Of a stretch of 6,263 bases of DNA, positions 1-6,239 are shown piece by piece. The position numbers and the translations under genes were made by a program. Position 1 is the stretch's first letter. Each line of letters begins with the position of its first letter. The stretch is from Flavobacterium sp. (GTDB lineage Bacteria; Bacteroidota; Bacteroidia; Flavobacteriales; Flavobacteriaceae), in NCBI GenBank assembly GCA_012032075.1, contig JAAURU010000228.1, positions 1 to 6,263 on the forward strand, written 5' to 3'. The notes beneath the pieces were generated by a model. The model worked only from the letters and a program-made list of their open reading frames with translations. It had not been told where the DNA came from and did not search any database.

Positions 1-1
1 A

Positions 2-34
2 ATAAGTAGTCAATTACAAGATAAATGTTGCTAA
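2..34 (+). CDS. C-terminal end of a probable ArsR-family repressor (partial)
   Basis: The first bases stay open in one + frame and encode ISSQLQDKCC followed by TAA at 32-34; the rest of the gene lies outside the window. Only ten residues are visible, so the family cannot be shown from sequence alone. Two things support ArsR: the Cys-Cys ending, common on flavobacterial ArsR proteins and suited to binding trivalent arsenic, and the position 48 bases before a DUF6428-arsC-channel cluster that is normally led by arsR. It could equally be the tail of some other small ars protein. Confidence 0.4.
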   Translation: MSSQLQDKCC

Positions 35-46
35 AGGTAGCATGCG

Positions 47-77
47 TCTTAATACTTAATACAAAATCTTAATACTT
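47..77 (+). repeat. Pair of 11-bp direct repeats upstream of the DUF6428 gene
   Basis: TCTTAATACTT occurs perfectly at 47-57 and again at 67-77, so the two copies start 20 bases apart (about two helical turns). They fill most of the gap between the upstream stop codon (34) and the ATG at 83. The spacing would place both copies on one face of the helix, as for a regulator site. They could equally be simple AT-rich duplication in the leader. No clear TAnnTTTG promoter element is visible here, so the cluster is probably transcribed from a promoter ahead of the window. Confidence 0.4.
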
Positions 78-82
78 TCATT

Positions 83-557
83 ATGAAACTATCAAGAAAT
101 AAAAAAAAAATTGCAAACATTGGAAACAATCGCTTTTCAATTACCAAACGGAGATTTAGTGCCTTCTCATTTTCACGTAACCGAAGTAGGTAAAGTTTCT
201 AAACATTTTATCGATTGTGGTGGAACCGTTCGCAAAGAAGAAGTAGCCAATTTTCAATTGTGGGAAGCAAATGATTACGATCACCGTTTGCATCCTGAAA
301 AATTATTCCACATTATTGAATTGTCTGAAAAAAATATTGGAATCGAAGACTTGGAAATTGAAGTAGAATATCAATTGAAAGACACTATTGGTAAATTCAA
401 TCTAGATTTCGATGGTGAAAATTTCTTATTGACTTCTAAGTTGACCAATTGTTTAGCACAAGATAAATGTAGCATTCCACCAGAAAAATTGAAAGTAAAA
501 ATTGGAGAATGGAAAGCAAAAGAAAATTCTTGCGCTTCAGGTTCAGGATGTTGTTAA
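83..557 (+). CDS. DUF6428-type ars-cluster protein, frameshifted near its start
   Basis: This is a small soluble protein of the type seen in Bacteroidota arsenic clusters between arsR and arsC; its function is not known to me. The open frame runs from TTG at 111 (148 aa), but I place the true start at ATG 83. Removing one A from the A10 run at 101-110 joins that ATG to the frame and gives the N-terminus MKLSRNKKKLQTLETIAF, whose length and pattern fit the family. The corrected protein is 157 aa. Conserved-looking stretches are HFHVTEVG, FIDCGGTVR and FQLWEANDYDHRLHPEKL. The tail ends CASGSGCC, a vicinal-Cys cluster that could bind arsenite. As written, translation from ATG 83 goes out of frame and stops within about 35 codons. 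The family name is from memory; ars context is the main functional clue. Confidence 0.75.
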
Positions 558-690
558 TCATTAGAAGCTAATCCAGTCATTCACGATATCTTTCTTGTAT
601 CAAACTATTTTTGTAAGTCTTAAAAGAGCTTCTATTGTCGCTTTTTAAGCCTAACAAAAATTAGTTTTCCACTGCAAAAGGATGTTGTTA
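546..690 (+). repeat. 11-bp direct repeat flanking the DUF6428-arsC gap
   Basis: GGATGTTGTTA occurs at 546-556, where it encodes the Gly-Cys-Cys end of the DUF6428 protein and the start of its stop codon, and again at 680-690 in the gap. The interval 558-712 is unusually long for these clusters and holds no gene I can recognise. A weak imperfect hairpin with arms 619-629 and 640-649 lies inside it and has no T-run after it. The second copy can be read as Cys-rich codons (KGCCYCLG, then stop), so a duplicated or deleted gene remnant is possible, but this is speculative. Confidence 0.35.
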
Positions 691-712
691 CTGTCTGGGC
701 TAAAAAATCATC

Positions 713-1327
713 ATGCATAAGAAAATTTTAAATACTATAGAAATCTCGATTTTAAACTATTTCTGCAGAAAGAAAGCAAGTACTTCAATCCTTGATTGCA
801 TATGTTCAAGAAAAATGACTTCAAAACAAAAATCAATTTGAATTTTATTTGTACACATAATTCTCGCAGAAGTCATTTGTCGCAAATTTGGGCTCAAACA
901 ATGGCTTTTTATTATGATATTTCTAATGTTAATTGTTATTCTGGAGGAACACAAGCAACAGCACTATTCCCAAAAGTAGTGGAAACATTAGAAAAGCAAG
1001 GTTTTGAAATTCAAAAGCTTACTAAAAAAGATAAATCCCTTTTATGCTGTAAAGTTTTCAGAAAATAGTCATCCTATAATATGTTTTTCCAAAACCTTTG
1101 ACAACACTTTTAATCCAAAATCAAATTATGCAGCAATAATGACTTGTTCGTCTGCGGATGAAGGTTGCCCTTTTATAGCTGGTGCTGAAAAAAGATTGCC
1201 TATTCGTTACGATGATCCAAAACAATTTGATGGAACTGATGTAATGAACGAGAAATATTTAGAAAGAAGTATTGAAATAGCTACCGAAATGGCTTTTGTT
1301 TTTTCAACTATTAAAAATGGAAAATAA
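713..1327 (+). pseudogene. arsC: Arsenate reductase (LMW tyrosine phosphatase fold), broken by several frameshifts
   Basis: This gene should encode the enzyme that reduces arsenate to arsenite. The P-loop CTHNSRRS (Cys codon at 850-852, matching CX5R-S) is the catalytic signature. Downstream are SGGTQATA, AAIMTCSSADEGCPF and FDGTDV, typical of the roughly 200-aa Bacteroidota ArsC-like phosphatases. The MTC and GCPF cysteines are candidates for the redox relay. As written the gene is split. It opens at ATG 713, changes frame near 741-756, at A-runs 811-815 and 828-832, and again within 1024-1035. Adding one A at each of the first four runs and removing one at the last gives about 205 aa, including FKTISAERKQVLQ and QKINLNF, both family-like. 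The last frame ends at TAA 1325-1327, overlapping the channel start by 11 bases. True decay or sequencing error are both possible; the arsC identity is secure. Confidence 0.8.
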
Positions 1328-1960
1328 AAGACTTTATTTCAGTGAGTTTTTGGAACATTTCTATTGGTTTTTTTTGGAACAGGTTCCATTATTGTAAGTA
1401 AAGAATGCAATGGAATCATTCAAGCTTTTGGCATTGGAATTGTTTTTGGACTAACTGTTTGGATATTGGTTCATTTCTTTGGAAAAATTACAGATTGTCA
1501 TATCAATCCTGCTGTAACTATTGGGTTTTTATGTTTAAAGCAAATTACTTTTCGTAAAGCAGTTCTTTATATTGTTTTTCAACTATCAGGTGCTTTATTG
1601 GCTAGTTTACTTTTAAAATTAATTTTTCCAGTGAATCAAAATTTAGGAAACACAATACCTAGTGGTAGTTGGCAAGAATCCTTTCTTTTAGAATTCTTCC
1701 TAAGTTTTGTCTTAATGTTAGTTATTTTGGTAACAACCACTCAAAAGCCGTTATTAAAATTTGCATCTTTTTTAATTGGATTTACTGTTTTTTTAGAAGC
1801 ATGGTTAGCAGGACCTATTTGTGGAGCTTCTATGAATCCTGCTCGTAGTTTTGGACCTGCTTTAGTTTCAAACCATATGGATTTTATTCTTTTGTACTTT
1901 TTAGCTCCTATTTTAGCCATGTTACTAGTTGTTTTATTTTGGAAAAAATGTAAAAAGTAA
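1317..1960 (+). CDS. MIP-family channel (aquaglyceroporin-like, probable arsenite exit), frameshifted near its start
   Basis: This is an inner-membrane channel with six hydrophobic helices and the two half-helix signatures INPAVT (NPA at residues 64-66) and MNPARS (NPA at 174-176, followed by the filter Arg177). The uninterrupted frame begins only at TTG 1364. The natural start is ATG 1317, inside the end of arsC. Inserting one G at GG 1352-1353 gives MENKRLYFSEFLGTFLLVFF and a 214-aa protein, normal for the family. The site where water-selective AqpZ carries the filter His appears to hold Ala or Glu in a by-eye alignment, which fits a wider pore for uncharged solutes. Position directly after arsC suggests it releases As(OH)3, as proposed for Sinorhizobium AqpS. 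Substrate is inferred from context; a glycerol or water channel is the alternative. Confidence 0.82.
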
Positions 1961-2312
1961 ACTTAAAAATAGGGCTATTTACTAATTATTATAATTTTCG
2001 ATATCAAAAACATCACTTCAAATGTTTATTGACACAACATTACCTATACAATTTTTCTTACGTACTTATTTTTAGATGTATTAGGTTTGGAAATCAAGTC
2101 TTTTTTTCTATGAAATTCATAAATTATCGATGTTCGGTAAAGTTTCTGCATAATAATATAAAATAAGACTTGTATATTTTTTGTAACAAATTCATTAGTG
2201 GTAATGTATTTTTTTAACAGTATTTTTATAAAATCAAAAAATAGAATCAAATTTTAATTTCTAAATTATCGTAACTATTTTTTAAAAAATAACAAACAAA
2301 CACTTAACAATC
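1961..2312. other. Intergenic region between the channel and glucanase genes
   Basis: This is about 350 bases of very AT-rich DNA in which I see no gene. A weak palindrome (AAATAG/CTATTT, 1967-1980) follows the channel stop but lacks a T-run, so it is a poor terminator. The octamer TAGGTTTG at 2082-2089 matches the Bacteroidota -7 consensus TAnnTTTG. I see no convincing -33 partner at the usual distance, and it would imply a 5' leader of about 220 nt. The short minus-strand open frame here is AT-rich noise. Confidence 0.5.
2082..2089 (+). promoter_or_regulatory. Candidate Bacteroidota -7 promoter element for the glucanase gene
   Basis: TAGGTTTG matches the TAnnTTTG element used by the Bacteroidota housekeeping sigma factor. 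It points toward the glucanase gene. No clear -33 element is seen about 20 bases upstream, and such octamers are expected by chance in AT-rich DNA, so support is weak. Confidence 0.2.
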
Positions 2313-5099
2313 ATGAAAAAAACAAATTACAAAGACACATATAGTAGTCAAATGAAAACACTTCAAGAAAAGGCTTCAATAGTAAAAGTTATTTTCTTAT
2401 TAATTGTACTTTTTTTTAATTCTTCAAATATAATGGCTCAAGTTGGTCAAATCATTTGGGAAGACAATTTCAACACTTTTAATGCACAACAATGGACAAA
2501 AGACATTGGAGATGGATGTAATATTGGATTATGTGGATGGGGAAATCAAGAATTACAATCGTATGAAGCAAATAATGTTTATATAGCAGATGTTCCTGGA
2601 GAAGCAGGAAATAAAGCATTAGTTTTAGAAGCGAAAAGAGAAAATTCTGGATCAAGAGCTTATACTTCTGGTAAAATTATAAGCGATGGAAAAGTGGCTA
2701 TTCATTATGGAATGATTGAAGTGAGAGTTCGTGTTCCTAATTTAAACCAAGGGTTATGGCCAGCTGCTTGGTTGTTAGGTACAGCAAAAATAGCTTGGCC
2801 TGCAAAAGGGGAAATTGATATGATGGAAATGGGTTTCAGTAAAGCAGGTCGTGATGCACAAGGGGAAACAACATCAACTGTAAATAATTATGTAGGTGCA
2901 AATACCTTTTTTCCAGTTCCTGGTGGAGTTGGTAATATAGCTTCTGATGTAAATTATAATAAACCTTATGTTGCAACAACTCCTTTAAATGATCGTTTTG
3001 TAAAATACAGAATTTATTGGGAGCCAACTCAAATTCGTTTTACTGTAATAGATGGAACTACAGAATATGATTTGTATGAAAATCCATTTCCTATAGATGC
3101 TAATAGTGCTATTACGTCTCCATTTACAAAATCATTTTATATGTTATTGAATTTAGCTGTTGGAGGATCTTTAACAGGTATAACATCAAATACAGGAATC
3201 AATGCTCCATTACCTGGTAAAATGTATGTAGATTACATTCGTGTTTCAAAATGGAATGGTCATGGTTCAGTAACTTTAACAGATGGTTCTATTGCTGCAG
3301 AAACAGGAACTTTTGGTGTTTTTACAGATACTACACCTACCACGAATAAATTAACCTTTGGAACAGATGCTGAGTTTTATATTTTTGGAGAAACTCTAAT
3401 TGCAAATACAGTAACTCCACCAGCAGAAGGTTCTTCAGTATTATCTTTTAGAAATGACGCTACAAAAGGTTGGTTTGGAGCTGGAATTACAACCCTTTTT
3501 GGTAAAAACATGTCTAATTATCCTCAAAATGGTTCTTTAAAATTTAGAATTAAAATTCCTGCAAATGTTTCCTTCATTATTGGTTTAAATGATAATTTTA
3601 CAAACGCTGCCGAAGTCAAATTTCCAGCTGGTCAAACTAAATATGGCTTAGTTAGAAATGGAGAATGGGGACAAGTAACAATTCCTATTTCCGATTTTGC
3701 TGGACTTCTGGCTTTTCAAGATATGTCTTATATGTTCAGGATAGGTAGTGATGGTGCGATACCTTCGAGTAATTTCCAATTTGCAATTGACGATATTGTT
3801 TGGGTAGATGGAAATACAACTTGTCAAGCAACTCCTATTAATCCTTTTTATAAAATTAATAATGGAAGTTTTGTGGGTGGAACATCAATTGCTCTGCAAT
3901 CTGGGAATAGTGTAGTTTTAGCGCCTCAACCTACAACTGGTGGTAGTTGGTCTTGGACTGGTCCAAATAATTTTTTAGCATCAACAAGAGAAATTACTTT
4001 GACAAATGTACAAACAACTAATACAGGAAATTATATTGCTACTTTTACTAATACTTGTGGAGCAACTTCTACAGTGCCTTTTGCAGTAACAATTGCGCCT
4101 GTAAGCAATACATTTACACCAGACCCTAATAAAACCTATTATATAGCCAATCCTTTTCATAATAAAAGAATTGGTGCAAATGGTTCTGAAGATCCTTTTA
4201 GCGCAGCAATTACAACGACTGAGCAAACGGTTCAATGGAAATTGACAGCAGCTCCTAATAATAGTTATTACATTGATTGTATTGGTGGTCAATCAAAAAC
4301 ACGTCTTCGTTCAGATAATACTGCATTAACAGATATGCAAGCAAATACAAGTGCTGGAACTTGGGAAAGATGGCAAATAACAGCAGCTGGTAATGGTACT
4401 TTTTATTTGACTACTATTGGTAGTAATTACAAAAGATTACAAATGGATAATACAGGAGTTTTAAGACAAGTAGGAACTACTTCAAATGGAACTTGGGAAC
4501 AATTTACTTTTACAGAAGTAACTCAGTCACCCATATCTTCTTGTACTAGAGTCGCTTCAAATGGAGATTTTAATGTAGAAATTACAAATAATTCTAGCGG
4601 TTCTTATTTAACTTTTGTGCCTAAGAAAACAGGAATTGGAAATACAACATTAATTTTATATTACAATACTACTCTTAATGGAACTTATCCAGGTTATTTG
4701 GCGCAACCAAATGTGCCTTTCAAAATAAATGTAAATACAGGACAAACTATATATTTTTATTATACCTATAGTTTACCAATAGGTGGTGAAAATAATACAC
4801 TAAATGCAAAAATGAATTTTGTTCTAGGAAGTTGTAATAGTGTAACTAGACTTTCAAATGTTATAGGTGATTCAGCTGAAATATTTAAAATATATCCAAA
4901 TCCAGTAAAAGATGAAGCAATTGTTGAAGTAGAATCAGTTGATTTTTATGACACTGTTATTTTGATGAATAGTGCTGGACAAGTTATAGAAAATAAAAAA
5001 ATTAATACTAACAACGCTTTAAGTATTGATACTTCAAATCTTAGTTCAGGTATTTATTTTATTCAATTGAAAGGTAAAATAGGTGATAAAAACCAGTAA
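2313..5099 (+). CDS. Secreted multimodular GH16 glucanase (probable laminarinase) with T9SS sorting domain
   Basis: This is probably an endo-beta-1,3-glucanase acting outside the cell. Residues 14-42 form a signal peptide with likely cleavage at MA|Q (42/43); ATG 2352 (Met14) is an equally good start. GH16 spans about 43-315, with WGNQELQSY, the catalytic motif EIDMME (nucleophile E167, D169, acid/base E172), FYMLLNLAVGG and MYVDYIRV (304-311). Residues about 332-500 are a beta-sandwich carbohydrate-binding-like module ending FAIDDIVWVDG. An Ig-like domain follows (about 504-600), then a beta-trefoil-like module (about 604-738) with repeated GTWE-W/F blocks. A CBM56-like beta-1,3-glucan binder follows (about 744-845; LTFVPKKTGIGNTTLILYY, GTYPGYL). 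The type A sorting domain (857-928) starts IFKIYPNP. The frame ends DKNQ; dropping one A at 5088-5092 would give the more usual DKTSKIVKR. Laminarin specificity is inferred mainly from the CBM56-like module. Confidence 0.9.
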   Translation: MKKTNYKDTYSSQMKTLQEKASIVKVIFLLIVLFFNSSNIMAQVGQIIWEDNFNTFNAQQWTKDIGDGCNIGLCGWGNQELQSYEANNVYIADVPGEAGNKALVLEAKRENSGSRAYTSGKIISDGKVAIHYGMIEVRVRVPNLNQGLWPAAWLLGTAKIAWPAKGEIDMMEMGFSKAGRDAQGETTSTVNNYVGANTFFPVPGGVGNIASDVNYNKPYVATTPLNDRFVKYRIYWEPTQIRFTVIDGTTEYDLYENPFPIDANSAITSPFTKSFYMLLNLAVGGSLTGITSNTGINAPLPGKMYVDYIRVSKWNGHGSVTLTDGSIAAETGTFGVFTDTTPTTNKLTFGTDAEFYIFGETLIANTVTPPAEGSSVLSFRNDATKGWFGAGITTLFGKNMSNYPQNGSLKFRIKIPANVSFIIGLNDNFTNAAEVKFPAGQTKYGLVRNGEWGQVTIPISDFAGLLAFQDMSYMFRIGSDGAIPSSNFQFAIDDIVWVDGNTTCQATPINPFYKINNGSFVGGTSIALQSGNSVVLAPQPTTGGSWSWTGPNNFLASTREITLTNVQTTNTGNYIATFTNTCGATSTVPFAVTIAPVSNTFTPDPNKTYYIANPFHNKRIGANGSEDPFSAAITTTEQTVQWKLTAAPNNSYYIDCIGGQSKTRLRSDNTALTDMQANTSAGTWERWQITAAGNGTFYLTTIGSNYKRLQMDNTGVLRQVGTTSNGTWEQFTFTEVTQSPISSCTRVASNGDFNVEITNNSSGSYLTFVPKKTGIGNTTLILYYNTTLNGTYPGYLAQPNVPFKINVNTGQTIYFYYTYSLPIGGENNTLNAKMNFVLGSCNSVTRLSNVIGDSAEIFKIYPNPVKDEAIVEVESVDFYDTVILMNSAGQVIENKKINTNNALSIDTSNLSSGIYFIQLKGKIGDKNQ

Positions 5100-5159
5100 A
5101 ATAGTAAAAAGAAAAATAGTTTTTTTTAATAGTTGTTTGAGTTATTGATTTTCATTTAG

Positions 5160-5202
5160 AATACAGTATTAAAGTAATAAATTGCTTTGGTACTGTATTT
5201 TT
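5160..5202. terminator. Bidirectional hairpin terminator between convergent genes
   Basis: Arms AATACAGTA (5160-5168) and TACTGTATT (5191-5199) are perfectly complementary. The stem continues inward, after a TT/GG mismatch, with AAAG (5171-5174) and CTTT (5185-5188). On the + strand it is followed by T5 (5198-5202), giving an intrinsic terminator for the glucanase gene. The other strand offers a weaker U-rich tail for the convergent permease gene, whose stop codon lies 4 bases away. Confidence 0.75.
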
Positions 5203-5205
5203 CAT

Positions 5206-5981
5206 TTAAATTAAACCAAGTCCTAAGGCAATGGCTAATATTGCTAACATAATTGCAACTGTTATTTGTAGTAATTTCAAAGTTACTTTTTTTAATAATT
5301 TGTTACCAATAAAAGCTCCACACATTGCTGATAAAGTGGCTGAAATGATTAAAGGTGTATTATCGCTAAAATCTATTTTTACTATACGAGTAGCATAAAC
5401 TCCTAATCTTGTAAAATCTACAAAACACGAAATCATTACTGTTGTGGCTATAAATGCTTCTTTAGATAAACCAGCTCTAATTAAAAAAGCACTTCTCAAA
5501 GCTCCCTGACTTCCAGAAAGACCACCGAAGAACCCACTCAAAGCACCACCAAGAGGTAGTTTGTTTTTATCAAATTGTAATTTATTGAAAAAAGGAATTA
5601 AATCAATAATAGCAAATAATAATAATAGTGAAGCAATAATTAACTTTAATGGAAATATTTGAAATGTTTTACCAAATAATGAATAGGAATAAATGGCTTC
5701 CATATTTGGAATGTGTAATAAAAGATAAGCACCTATAAATGCAAAAATTACAGCAGGAATTCCAAATCGTAAAAGTACTTCTTTGTTAAAGTTTTTACCA
5801 ATGATAAAAAGTTTAAAGATATTGTTACCAAAGTGAACAATTCCAGTAAGAGCAATAGCAACTTCTACAGGAAAAAAAACCATAAAAACTGGAGTTAAAA
5901 TGGTGCCTAAACCAAAACCAGAAAAAAGGTAACTATAGCTGTTGCAAAAGCGACTACTGAAATAATAATAATAATTTCCAT
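5206..5981 (-). CDS. TSUP (TauE/SafE) family membrane permease, frameshifted near its start
   Basis: This is an inner-membrane protein of the sulfite exporter TauE/SafE type, with seven to eight hydrophobic segments. It carries the two repeated glycine-rich family motifs: SGFGLGTILTPVF near the N-terminus and LSGFFGGLSGSQGALRSAF in the second half. The uninterrupted frame covers only 225 residues from 5883. The natural start is ATG at 5981 (MEIIIIISVVAFATAIVTFF). One extra T in the coding-strand T6 run (+ strand A6 at 5922-5927) rejoins it to the rest and gives 258 aa, the usual TSUP length. As written, translation from 5981 hits TAG after about 24 codons. The substrate is unknown; the family moves sulfite, sulfoacetate, organosulfur compounds and similar anions. 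It is convergent with the glucanase gene and not obviously linked to it. Confidence 0.85.
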
Positions 5982-5992
5982 AAAGCTAAAAT

Positions 5993-6019
5993 AAAAAAAA
6001 ACGCTCAATTTAGCGTTTT
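5993..6019 (-). terminator. Terminator-like hairpin just ahead of the TSUP gene
   Basis: Eight-base arms AAAACGCT (5998-6005) and AGCGTTTT (6012-6019) enclose a 6-base loop. Read on the minus strand, the stem runs into a T9 tract (+ strand A9, 5993-6001), a classic intrinsic terminator for leftward transcription. It lies only 11 bases upstream of the permease ATG (5981). It would therefore either stop leftward readthrough from the right or act as an attenuator in the permease leader. Confidence 0.6.
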
Positions 6020-6054
6020 AATTTATTTACAACTATTTATTCTTATAGAAAACC

Positions 6055-6083
6055 AACACAAATTATACAAATTAACACAAATT
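6055..6083 (+). repeat. Short direct repeats AACACAAATT
   Basis: AACACAAATT occurs at 6055-6064 and 6074-6083, with the related ATACAAATT (6065-6073) between them; the copies start 19 bases apart. AACACAAA recurs at 6132-6139 within the palindrome further right. These could be regulator sites for the permease or simple sequence drift. Confidence 0.35.
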
Positions 6084-6122
6084 CTATTTGATTAAAATTA
6101 TTCCTTATTTCTTAAAAAATCT

Positions 6123-6239
6123 GGGTAGTATAACACAAACTGTGTAAGTTAAAAAGTTATTCTGAAAATTTTTAGTCAATTCAAAAGACTAAAAAATTTT
6201 CGGAAATAACTTTTTAACATTTTATATATTTACATAGTT
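6123..6239 (+). mobile_element. Possible left end of an insertion sequence with inverted-repeat leader
   Basis: A GGGTAGTATAACACAAAC stretch from 6123 contains the palindrome ACACA-AAC-TGTGT (6133-6145). It is followed by a near-perfect inverted repeat with arms 6148-6177 and 6187-6218 and a 9-base loop. The arms differ by one extra T/A in a homopolymer and a small bulge. A new + strand gene starts 22 bases after it. This order (terminal-looking motif, strong hairpin, ORF) is what the left end of an IS looks like, and MIDKDDLL resembles the start of IS256-type transposases of this phylum. The right end and target duplication are outside the window, so this is a hypothesis. Confidence 0.35.
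6148..6218. repeat. Near-perfect 30-bp inverted repeat (hairpin)
   Basis: Arm 1 (6148-6177) starts GTTAAAAAGTTATT and ends TTTTTAGTC. Arm 2 (6187-6218) is its reverse complement except for one extra base in the A/T run next to the loop, one extra base in the ATT/ATTT step and one wobble pair. The loop is AATTCAAAA. A stem this long is well beyond chance even in AT-rich DNA. It lies between the divergent permease and the gene starting at 6240, so it would form in the leader of the latter. Confidence 0.85.

Noticed and set aside
111..113. TTG as the true start of the DUF6428 protein
   Set aside because: It begins in the middle of a family-like N-terminus; ATG 83 with one A fewer in the adjacent run gives the expected MKLS-type opening and length.
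1004..1327. A separate small gene overlapping the first part of arsC
   Set aside because: Its residues continue the phosphatase family exactly where the previous frame leaves it; it is the C-terminal half of arsC after a frame change.
713..1327. Programmed ribosomal frameshifting in arsC
   Set aside because: Several frame changes in both directions at plain A-runs, without slippery heptamer plus pseudoknot, do not fit recoding, and it is not known for this family.
1967..1980. AAATAGGGCTATTT as the terminator of the ars cluster
   Set aside because: The stem is six AT-rich pairs with almost no loop and no T-run follows.
2044..2250. Minus-strand 68-codon open frame in the intergenic region
   Set aside because: Low-complexity, Ile/Lys/Phe-rich translation with no recognisable domain; expected by chance in AT-rich DNA.
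3981..4292. Minus-strand 103-codon open frame, Cys/Ile/Ser-rich
   Set aside because: It lies antisense inside the Ig-like and trefoil coding region of the glucanase and its composition is the mirror of Thr/Asn/Ala-rich codons.
5971..5981. ATT codon repeat at the permease start as a phase-variable microsatellite
   Set aside because: Only about five trinucleotide units, which would change Ile number and not the frame; the family often has a run of Ile here.
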